Positions 1-5,086 of a DNA stretch of 5,086 nt are shown piece after piece. The notes beneath the pieces are model-generated. The model did not search any database and was not told where the DNA came from. It saw only the letters and a list, made by a program, of their open reading frames with translations. Origin of the DNA: an uncultured Hyphomonadaceae bacterium (lineage in GTDB: Bacteria; Pseudomonadota; Alphaproteobacteria; Caulobacterales; Hyphomonadaceae). The stretch is from positions 1 through 5,086 of the forward strand of contig CALMWO010000608.1 in NCBI GenBank assembly GCA_937873805.1, in the 5' to 3' direction. Positions within the stretch are counted from its first letter, which is position 1. Every line of letters starts with the position of its first letter. A program made the translations under genes and the position numbers.

Positions 1-827
1 TAGATCAGATTGTTCACCACCGTCCCGCGCACGCCGCCCTTGAACAGCGGGTTCCGCTCATAGTTGTGCGCGTAGAGATTCCCGATGATCAGGATGTCCG
101 CAGCATTGTCGTGGATCAGCGAACCCTTCGAGTGCTCGCCCTTCGGATGGCTTGAATGCGCCAGGCTCTCCGCGATGATATTGTTCGAGAACGTCACCTG
201 ATGGCTCGCGCCCTTGCGCCACTCTTCCGGCGTTGATCCGGTAAAGCGCGGGCCAGACGCCGAAAGGTTCTCGTCCGTCCCCCATGTCAGCGAGCAGTGA
301 TCGATCACCACATTGTACGCGCCGACGGTGGAGATGGAATCGAAGTCCGGCCCCTTGCGCCATGATCCGCCAGCAGCTCCCGGCCGTACGCGGATGTGCT
401 GCACGATCACATCATGCGCGGTGATATCGATGCCGCCCCGGATCAGCGTGATTCCCGGCGAGGGCGCCGTCTGTCCCGCTATGGTGATGTACGGTTCGGC
501 AACCTTCAGCGTCTCCGCGCCAAGGTCGATCACGCCGCCCACCTCGAACGCGACGATGCGCGGACCCTTGGTCTCCAGCGCCGCGCGGAACGAGCCCGGC
601 CCCTTCGCATCGAGATTGGTGACCAGGATCACTTGACCGCCCGCGCCGCCCTTGGTCTCAGCGGCCCACCCCATCGGCGCCGGAAACCACTGCGATACGG
701 CGTCCTTGCTCACCAGCGTCGGCGGCCCGCTCGCCCCGCCCACCTGGCCCGGCGCGCTGGTCGCCACACATGCCGAAAGGACAAGCGTGGCTAGGACAGT
801 GATCTTGAAGTGGCGCAGCTTCATCAT
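1..827 (-). CDS. Pectate lyase, polysaccharide lyase family 1, lipoprotein (partial, C-terminus off left edge)
   Basis: Family 1 pectate lyases cleave polygalacturonate by calcium-dependent beta-elimination inside a right-handed parallel beta-helix. Translating the minus strand from 827 gives 275 open codons running off the left edge. Residues 1-20 are a lipoprotein signal (MMKLRHFK, hydrophobic run, lipobox LSAC with Cys20); Val21 follows, so there is no Asp+2 inner-membrane retention signal and outer-membrane anchoring is likely. Residues 58-100 carry the typical family start: TKGGAGG, then VTNLDAKGPGSFRAAL, then IVAFEVGGVIDLG. The DFDSIS stretch (D161, D163) looks like the calcium-site region. 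V174-I-D-H177 followed by CSLTWGTDEN matches the vWiDH signature. R258-N-P-L-F-K263-GG fits the catalytic-Arg segment (PelC R218...R223, with Lys in place of the second Arg), and HSKG (K234) precedes it. Two ATGs are possible (827, 824); the GGTGGG at 830-835 is better spaced for 824. Pectin lyase specificity cannot be excluded. Confidence 0.93.
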   Translation of the reverse strand, partial: MMKLRHFKITVLATLVLSACVATSAPGQVGGASGPPTLVSKDAVSQWFPAPMGWAAETKGGAGGQVILVTNLDAKGPGSFRAALETKGPRIVAFEVGGVIDLGAETLKVAEPYITIAGQTAPSPGITLIRGGIDITAHDVIVQHIRVRPGAAGGSWRKGPDFDSISTVGAYNVVIDHCSLTWGTDENLSASGPRFTGSTPEEWRKGASHQVTFSNNIIAESLAHSSHPKGEHSKGSLIHDNAADILIIGNLYAHNYERNPLFKGGVRGTVVNNLI

Positions 828-874
828 GTCCCACCGTCACTTTGCATAAGGCCACGGAATACCATACCAACAAC

Positions 875-902
875 AATTGACACCGGTTTCCTAAGAGCGC
901 AA
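875..902 (-). promoter_or_regulatory. Operator-like element, CG-centred pseudo-palindrome (copy 1)
   Basis: On the plus strand, 878-891 reads TGACACCGGTTTCC, a 14-base pseudo-palindrome centred on CG; its half-sites agree at 5 of 7 positions. Bases 882-895 (ACCGGTTTCCTAAG) match 5051-5064 at 13 of 14 positions, and 875-886 (AATTGACACCGG) is identical to 5075-5086. Read on the minus strand, both full copies have TTGCG, then CTTAGG, then (A/T)AACCGGT, in the same orientation toward a minus-strand gene. CG-centred palindromes of this kind are typical of LacI-family operators; the actual regulator is not in the window. Confidence 0.62.
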
Positions 903-962
903 CTGTCGCGCTGGAAACGTCATGTCTTGGGCGTCACTCGGATGCCGTGCGGGCGCCCGGGC

Positions 963-969
963 AGGAAAG
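963..969 (+). promoter_or_regulatory. Ribosome binding site of the hydratase
   Basis: AGGAAAG lies 8 bases before the ATG at 978. It is the best Shine-Dalgarno match near any in-frame start and decides for 978 over the in-frame ATGs at 942 and 810. The ATG at 810 would put the coding region across the divergent control region and into the lyase gene. Confidence 0.6.
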
Positions 970-977
970 TAGAGAGC

Positions 978-1781
978 ATGGACAGCGCGAGGGTCGCAAC
1001 ACCCGACGAGATCGCGGCGGCGCTGGTTAGCGCGCGCCAGGCGCGCCGCCCGCTCGACGGATTTCCCGGTCCGATGCCGCAATCGCTTGAAGAGGCTTAC
1101 TGCATCCAGGACGCTGGCATCGCGCTGTGGCCGGACGAGATCGCTGGCTGGAAGATCGGCATGGTGAACCCGTTCTCGATGCGTGCTCGCCTCGGCGCCG
1201 AGCGCCTCTCAGGTCCCATCTTCTCGCGCGATGTCCGCCGCGCGACGGCAGGGCAGGAGACCACGTTCCCGGTCTTCACCGGCGGCTTTGCCGCTGTCGA
1301 AGGCGAGTTCATCTTCCGCATAGGCGCCGATGCGCCGGCAGCGAGGACGGACTGGACGGACGAGGAAGCCATCGCCCTCGTTGCCGCCCTCCACATCGGC
1401 ATCGAAACCGCTGGCAGCCCGATGGCCGCGATCAACGATCTTGGCTCCCCGGTAGTCAGCTCTGACTTCGGCAACAACTACGGCGTCATTCTCGGGCCGG
1501 AAATCTCCAGCTGGCGCGAGCGCCTCAACGAGATCGAAGTCAAAACGCTGATCGACGGCGCCGTTGTTGGCACAGGCTTCGCCGACGTCCTGCCCGGCGG
1601 CCCCATTGCAGGCCTCCGCTTTCTGCTCGCCCACCTTGCTTCCCGCGGCCGTCCCTTGCGCAAGGGACAACTCGTCTCCAGCGGCGCCATCACCGGTGTC
1701 CACAGCATCCGCGCTGGGCAACGCTCCCTTATAACCTTCTCTGGCTGCGGCGAGATTAGCTGCAAGGCCGTACCAGCCTGA
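978..1781 (+). CDS. 2-keto-4-pentenoate hydratase / fumarylacetoacetate hydrolase-like enzyme
   Basis: The product is 267 aa, the usual length for the MhpD/HpcG hydratase-decarboxylase branch of the FAH superfamily. These cytoplasmic, divalent-metal enzymes add water to, or decarboxylate, 2-keto-4-enoic acids. Visible landmarks: G57-W-K59-I-G with the expected active-site Lys; V107-E-G-E110 giving two metal-ligand Glu (E108, E110); I140-G-I-E143 giving the third; S162-DFGNNYG169 in the place of the usual aDN segment; and L232-VSSGAITGVH242 followed by AGQ, the family's C-terminal TGA-TG signature. All key residues are present, so it should be active. The first three ligands and Lys correspond well to E. 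coli MhpD (K60, E106, E108, E139). The gene is divergent from the pectate lyase and convergent with the receptor. MhpD relatives serve aromatic meta-cleavage pathways, but no aromatic gene is visible; a role on a sugar-acid-derived 2-keto acid is inferred from context only. The exact substrate is unknown. Confidence 0.88.
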   Translation: MDSARVATPDEIAAALVSARQARRPLDGFPGPMPQSLEEAYCIQDAGIALWPDEIAGWKIGMVNPFSMRARLGAERLSGPIFSRDVRRATAGQETTFPVFTGGFAAVEGEFIFRIGADAPAARTDWTDEEAIALVAALHIGIETAGSPMAAINDLGSPVVSSDFGNNYGVILGPEISSWRERLNEIEVKTLIDGAVVGTGFADVLPGGPIAGLRFLLAHLASRGRPLRKGQLVSSGAITGVHSIRAGQRSLITFSGCGEISCKAVPA

Positions 1782-1958
1782 GGAAATTCGCGCTTCTTCT
1801 TTCGACCTGCCGGTAGCGCTGAGCAATCGGCAACGCCAACTTATGCGGCGTATCCCGCATCCCTCAGGCCCTCCGTCGAATTCCCGAGTTGCTGCGAACT
1901 TCCATGGCCAAGGGGCAGTGGAGCTATCCGCGCATGTGCGCGCCACGCGCTCCGGCGC

Positions 1959-1991
1959 AAAAACAAACGCCGGCGCGTTGCTGCGCCGGCG
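1959..1991 (-). terminator. Rho-independent terminator of the TonB-dependent receptor gene
   Basis: The arms at 1968-1976 (CGCCGGCGC) and 1983-1991 (GCGCCGGCG) form a perfect 9-bp, all-GC stem with a 6-base loop (1977-1982). On the minus strand it is followed directly by TTTGTTTTT (1967-1959), the U-rich tail of a classical intrinsic terminator. It lies 70 bases past the receptor stop codon. There is no T tract on the plus-strand side, so it should not act as an intrinsic terminator for the hydratase coming the other way; no separate terminator for that gene was found in 1782-1958. Confidence 0.87.
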
Positions 1992-2061
1992 CCAGTACCT
2001 CCCGGGGAGAACGGTCCGCCGGCGACCCTGGGGAAGGAGCCGCCGGTGGATGCGTCAGTCG

Positions 2062-4953
2062 CTAGAACTTGTAGCGACCACCGAACACGAACTCGCGGCC
2101 GGTGTGCTCGTAGTTCAGGTTGTTGTGACGCGCCGACGAGATCCAGCGCTCGTCGAACTGGTCGGTCAGGTTGATCGCCTCGAACGACACCGTGAAGTGG
2201 TCGTTGATCTCGTAGGATGCCGAGAAGTCGACGTTCAGCACATCGGCCTTGCCCTCGAAATCGTTGCCGCTCGCCGCCGGCACCAGCGTGAGATACTCCG
2301 CACGCGATACTGCCGAGATGCGGGCCTGGAACGGGCCATCGTCGTAGTACAGCGTCGCGCTGATCGATTCCGGCGACTGGCCCGTCAGCGGCGCGTTCAC
2401 GTAGCCCGCCCCGATCGTCGCGGCGAGCACGTAGGACACATCGCTCTCGATTTTGGTGTAGCTCAGCTGGCCGCCAAACTTGTCGAACGGTCCGGGCAGG
2501 AAGGTGAACGGGGTCTGCGCCGTCACCTCGAAGCCGGTGAGATCGCCGCCCGGTGTGTTGAGGAAGGTATTGGTGTCGAACAGTTCGGTGTTGGCCACGC
2601 CCGCTGGCAGCAGCGAGTCCGGGAAACCGGTCTGGCTGTAGGGGATCAGCTGACGCAGGCGCTGCACGAATGTGCCGATGTCCTTCTGGAAGAAGGCGAC
2701 CGCGAACAGCGCCTCGTCATAGGGATACCATTCGAACGAGACATCGTAGTTGGTCGACTCGATCGGCGCCAGGAACGGGTTCCCCGCGTTGATCGAGAAG
2801 CCCGGCGGGTTGGCGTCGAGCGTGCCCCCTGGCGTCAGCGCCGGCAGGCTCGGCCGCGCAATCGTCTTGGCGGCCGCGAAACGCACCAGCACGTCGCTGA
2901 TCGGTTCGAACGTGATGTTCGCCGACGGCAGCGTGTTGTTGTATTTGTTCTCCACCGTCAGCGGCAGAGACCCCGTGCCCTGGTTGGTGTAGCCCGTCGC
3001 TTCCAGCTCGGTCTCGACATAGCGCAGGCCGAAATTCCCGCGCACCGGCATCGAGCCAAGCTCGAAGTCGAAATCCGCCTGCGCCCAGAACCCTGTCGAT
3101 GTCTCGGTCGCCGAGCGGTTTTCACCAAGGCTGTTGACCGCATCCGTGCGGAAGTCGCCGAACGCGTTCACGCAATCGCATTCGAAATCGATCAGCTTGT
3201 TGAGCTTGTTGATCGAGGGCACGACCCAGCTGGTCGGTGTGCCGGACGGCAGGTCGAGATTGCTACCGAAGCCCGTCACTGTGGTCGAGTAGTCCGCGAT
3301 CGTGTGTCCGGCGCCGCCCAGCGCCGTCAGCACGCTGGCGGGCAGCGCCTCGGTTGTACGGCGCGATTCCGTGCCCGTGAAATCGAACTGCTTGCGCGAC
3401 GCGCCGCCTTTCAGCGTCCACACATCGTCGAGTTCATAACTCAGGCGCCCGTCGAACGAGAGGAAAGTGTTCACCGCCTTGTTTGGGCGCAGCCGGATCA
3501 GCGAGGCATCGCCCAGCGTCGCCGCCGACGAGAACGTGTAGTTGCTCGGGTTGGTGACGTCGAAGCCATAGTTGAACGCCGGCAGGTTCGGATCCGAATA
3601 GTCATACGAATACCCGTCCACATCGTAGCGCTCGAATGACAGCGTGGTCTGGTTCGGATTGTACTGAACGGCGCGGGTGTGGCCGACGATGAATTCGCCC
3701 TTCAGGTTGTCGGCGAAATCGTGGTCGACACGGAACACGTTCTGGAAGAACTCGGTCTCCAGGTTGTCGCGACGCTGTTCGACGCGGATGTCGACATCGT
3801 TGAACGTACCCGACACCAGCGTGTTGGAGGCGTCCACGGTGCCGGCCAGCAGGTCGGTTGAACGCAGGCCGGAAGCGTTGGTTTCGCGCGCGAAGCTGAT
3901 TGCCTCGAGGAACTCCTCCTGACGCACTTCCGTCAGGTTGGCGTAGAGCAGGTCATAGCCGAAAGTCGTCGATTCAAACGGCTGATACTGCACAGAGAAG
4001 GTCGAGCCCAGTCGCTCGCGGTCATAGCCGATGCGGCCGTAGCGCGGAATGCGCGGGTGGGCAGCGTTGTTCGCCGCCGTGGCCGCGGCGGCGCCCGTCA
4101 GCACGCCGGTCGGCGTGGTGATCGGCCCCTGAATGGTCTGGTAGCAGCGGTTGCCGCCCGCGACCGTGCCCGTGGTCGGCGGGGTTGCAACGCAGCCATC
4201 GACGCTGGGAATGCGGAAGCGACCCGAGCTTGAGCCTTCCTCCCTGGTGTTGCGCGTGGCGTAGGCGAGCGAAAACAGGACGCCGAGCTGGCCATCGAGA
4301 AAACGGTCGGAGATCAGCATGGTGTAACGCGGATCGTAGTTCTCCGCGAGATCGTTGTAGGAAACCTGCGCGCCGCCCGCGAAGGTGAAGCCGTCATAGT
4401 CGAACGGCCGCGCCGTGGTCAGGTCCACCGTGGCGCCGAGCGAGCCCTCTTCGGTTTCGGCGGACTGCGACTTCGACACCTTGATCGAGTTGAACAGTTC
4501 GGAAGCGAACACGTTGAAATCGAACGCGCGGTTGCGGTTCTGGCGTCCGTCGCGGCCGCCTGTCGTGGCCAGCGCTTCGAGCCCGTTGAGACGCACGCGC
4601 ACGAAATCGGAAGACAAACCGCGCACGTTGATTGTGCGACCTTCGCCACCATCTCTGTCGATCTGCACGCCGGGTACGCGCTGCAGCGACTCCGCGAGGT
4701 TGAGATCGGGGAAGTCGGCAATGTCTTCTGCCGTGATCACATCAACGATACCGTTTTCTTCGCGCTTCACTTCGATTGCGGCGGCAAGGCTTCCACGGAA
4801 GCCGGTAACGACGACGACGTCCCCGGTTCCCTCCGCAGCTGGTTGCTGCTGGGCCAGGGCCGGCGCGGCCAAGCCGAAGGCGGAGGACAAAGTCAGCAGT
4901 GAGACGCCGGCCCCGAGGCGCAGCCACGTTTTTCTGTTGCTCGATTGAGCCAT
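2062..4953 (-). CDS. TonB-dependent outer-membrane receptor (Xanthomonas/Caulobacter type), probable oligosaccharide uptake
   Basis: The 963-aa product is a TonB-dependent receptor: a 22-strand beta-barrel with an N-terminal plug that takes up substrates using TonB-ExbBD energy. Residues 1-34 are a Sec signal peptide (basic start, hydrophobic core, APALA before QQQ). DVVVVTGFRGSL (45-56) contains the TonB-box region. The plug covers about 60-182, with VITAEDIADFPDLNLAESL, VPGVQI, INVRGLSSDFVRVRLNGLEA and GSLGATVDLTTARPF. No STN signalling domain precedes it, so sigma/anti-sigma signalling is unlikely. The barrel fills the rest and ends in FVFGGRYKF, a proper terminal Phe signal. Cys254/Cys270 and Cys592/Cys594 lie in probable loops. 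Style and length fit the family often found with polysaccharide-degradation genes in Caulobacter, sphingomonads and Xanthomonas. Uptake of pectic oligosaccharides is inferred from the neighbouring pectate lyase and shared operator; the sequence alone does not give the ligand. ATG 4953 is preferred to GTG 4962 because AGGGAG lies 8 bases before it. Confidence 0.95.
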   Translation of the reverse strand: MAQSSNRKTWLRLGAGVSLLTLSSAFGLAAPALAQQQPAAEGTGDVVVVTGFRGSLAAAIEVKREENGIVDVITAEDIADFPDLNLAESLQRVPGVQIDRDGGEGRTINVRGLSSDFVRVRLNGLEALATTGGRDGRQNRNRAFDFNVFASELFNSIKVSKSQSAETEEGSLGATVDLTTARPFDYDGFTFAGGAQVSYNDLAENYDPRYTMLISDRFLDGQLGVLFSLAYATRNTREEGSSSGRFRIPSVDGCVATPPTTGTVAGGNRCYQTIQGPITTPTGVLTGAAAATAANNAAHPRIPRYGRIGYDRERLGSTFSVQYQPFESTTFGYDLLYANLTEVRQEEFLEAISFARETNASGLRSTDLLAGTVDASNTLVSGTFNDVDIRVEQRRDNLETEFFQNVFRVDHDFADNLKGEFIVGHTRAVQYNPNQTTLSFERYDVDGYSYDYSDPNLPAFNYGFDVTNPSNYTFSSAATLGDASLIRLRPNKAVNTFLSFDGRLSYELDDVWTLKGGASRKQFDFTGTESRRTTEALPASVLTALGGAGHTIADYSTTVTGFGSNLDLPSGTPTSWVVPSINKLNKLIDFECDCVNAFGDFRTDAVNSLGENRSATETSTGFWAQADFDFELGSMPVRGNFGLRYVETELEATGYTNQGTGSLPLTVENKYNNTLPSANITFEPISDVLVRFAAAKTIARPSLPALTPGGTLDANPPGFSINAGNPFLAPIESTNYDVSFEWYPYDEALFAVAFFQKDIGTFVQRLRQLIPYSQTGFPDSLLPAGVANTELFDTNTFLNTPGGDLTGFEVTAQTPFTFLPGPFDKFGGQLSYTKIESDVSYVLAATIGAGYVNAPLTGQSPESISATLYYDDGPFQARISAVSRAEYLTLVPAASGNDFEGKADVLNVDFSASYEINDHFTVSFEAINLTDQFDERWISSARHNNLNYEHTGREFVFGGRYKF

Positions 4954-4961
4954 TGTTTCCA

Positions 4962-4967
4962 CTCCCT
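4962..4967 (-). promoter_or_regulatory. Ribosome binding site of the receptor gene
   Basis: On the minus strand AGGGAG stands 8 bases before the ATG at 4953. It overlaps the alternative in-frame GTG at 4962, which would have no comparable site at the right distance. The shorter start also gives a cleaner signal peptide (MAQSSNRKTW...). Confidence 0.7.
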
Positions 4968-5041
4968 GATCTTTGCCAGGGCCCGTCAGTGCAGGCCTGG
5001 CTTATGTGATGGGATGCGGCGCCCCCACCGTGTTGTTTACA

Positions 5042-5070
5042 TCGATAGCTACCGGTTACCTAAGTCGCAA
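5042..5070 (-). promoter_or_regulatory. Probable sigma70-type promoter of the TonB-dependent receptor gene
   Basis: Read on the minus strand, TTGCGA (5070-5065) is followed by a 17-base spacer and TATCGA (5047-5042). Both hexamers are reasonable matches to housekeeping-type -35 and -10 boxes with ideal spacing, 89 bases before the start codon. The CG-centred operator-like sequence fills the spacer, the position where a bound repressor would exclude RNA polymerase. Prediction from sequence only; the transcription start is unknown. Confidence 0.6.
5047..5070 (-). promoter_or_regulatory. Operator-like element, CG-centred (copy 2)
   Basis: Bases 5051-5064 (ACCGGTTACCTAAG) match 882-895 at 13 of 14 positions. 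Next to them, TCGCAA (5065-5070) corresponds to GCGCAA at 897-902, so similarity extends over about 20 bases with a one-base difference in spacing. The core GGTAACCGGTAGC on the minus strand is a partial palindrome around CG, in the manner of LacI-family sites (for example the ACCGGT-centred GntR operators of enterics). Its place between -35 and -10 suggests repression of the receptor. Confidence 0.62.
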
Positions 5071-5074
5071 GGAA

Positions 5075-5086
5075 AATTGACACCGG
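5075..5086. promoter_or_regulatory. Operator-like element (copy 3, cut by the right edge)
   Basis: AATTGACACCGG is identical to 875-886, where it forms the left half of copy 1. The rest of the site would continue past the window. It may be a second, upstream operator for the receptor, or belong to a gene transcribed away to the right; the TTGACA at 5077-5082 could be a rightward -35 box in that case. Confidence 0.5.

Larger units (their letters stand above)
828..977. promoter_or_regulatory. Divergent control region between the pectate lyase and hydratase genes
   Basis: These 150 bases separate the lyase start (minus) from the hydratase start (plus), so both promoters should lie here or slightly inside the genes. 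They contain the operator-like element at 882-895, a tandem ATACC repeat at 859-868, and a short GC palindrome CGGGCGCCCG at 950-959 in the probable hydratase leader. A TTGACA at 877-882 could be a rightward -35 box, but the hexamer 17 bases on (CAACTG) is a poor -10. On the minus strand TTGCGC (897-902) sits where the receptor promoter has its -35, again without a convincing -10. I therefore call the region, not exact promoters. Confidence 0.6.

Noticed and set aside
396..794. 132-codon open frame on the plus strand opposite the lyase
   Set aside because: Shadow of the pectate lyase; Arg/His/Pro-rich with no homology features, while the minus frame is clearly a PL1 enzyme.
810..977. N-terminal extension of the hydratase to ATG 810
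   Set aside because: It would overlap the lyase start and the divergent control region, adds residues without family similarity, and lacks a Shine-Dalgarno as good as the one before 978.
1688..1700. CACCGGTGTC similar to the operator core
   Set aside because: It encodes the conserved I-T-G-V motif of the hydratase (ATC ACC GGT GTC), lacks the CTAAG/GCGCAA flanks, and is explained by coding constraint.
1929..1942. CGCGCA-TG-TGCGCG hairpin as a terminator of the hydratase
   Set aside because: Two-base loop is too tight, there is no T tract on the plus strand, and such short GC palindromes are common by chance here.
1209..1946. 245-codon open frame on the minus strand
   Set aside because: Antisense shadow of the hydratase; no recognisable motif and it would run through the convergent gap.
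1843..3639. 598-codon open frame on the plus strand
   Set aside because: It lies almost wholly antisense to the TonB-dependent receptor, is full of Arg/Val/Glu/Gln runs expected from the complement of GC-rich codons, and shows no domain. The opposing frame has signal peptide, plug and barrel motifs.

Overview
The window looks like a plant-polysaccharide (probably pectin) utilisation locus from a GC-rich alphaproteobacterium, most likely of the Caulobacterales, Hyphomonadaceae or Sphingomonadales type. The evidence is the high third-position GC, a large TonB-dependent receptor of the Xanthomonas/Caulobacter kind with a VVVTG TonB-box region, and a lipoprotein pectate lyase. The lineage is inferred from protein style only; there is no rRNA or other marker here.

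Layout, left to right. (1) 1-827, minus strand: the N-terminal 275 codons of a family 1 pectate lyase with a lipoprotein signal peptide; its C-terminus lies beyond the left edge. (2) 828-977: a divergent control region holding a CG-centred operator-like element. (3) 978-1781, plus strand: a complete 267-aa 2-keto-4-pentenoate hydratase / fumarylacetoacetate-hydrolase-like enzyme. (4) 1782-2061: a convergent gap with no gene that I can support; its useful content is a strong minus-strand intrinsic terminator at 1959-1991. (5) 2062-4953, minus strand: a complete 963-aa TonB-dependent outer-membrane receptor. (6) 4954-5086: the receptor's control region, with a good sigma70-like promoter, an operator-like element between its -35 and -10 boxes, and the start of a second element cut by the window edge.

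How the parts may work together (inference): the receptor imports oligosaccharides across the outer membrane, the pectate lyase makes oligogalacturonides by beta-elimination, and the hydratase-like enzyme acts on a 2-keto acid in the cytoplasm. The best non-coding signal is a shared element (minus-strand reading TTGCG, then CTTAGG(A/T)AACCGGT) found upstream of both minus-strand genes in the same orientation. A 12-base piece, AATTGACACCGG, also recurs exactly at 875-886 and 5075-5086. This points to one regulator, plausibly LacI-type, controlling receptor, lyase and perhaps hydratase. No mobile element, CRISPR array, tRNA or rRNA was seen. I see no radically new system; the shared operator and the hydratase in a pectin context are the parts worth following up.
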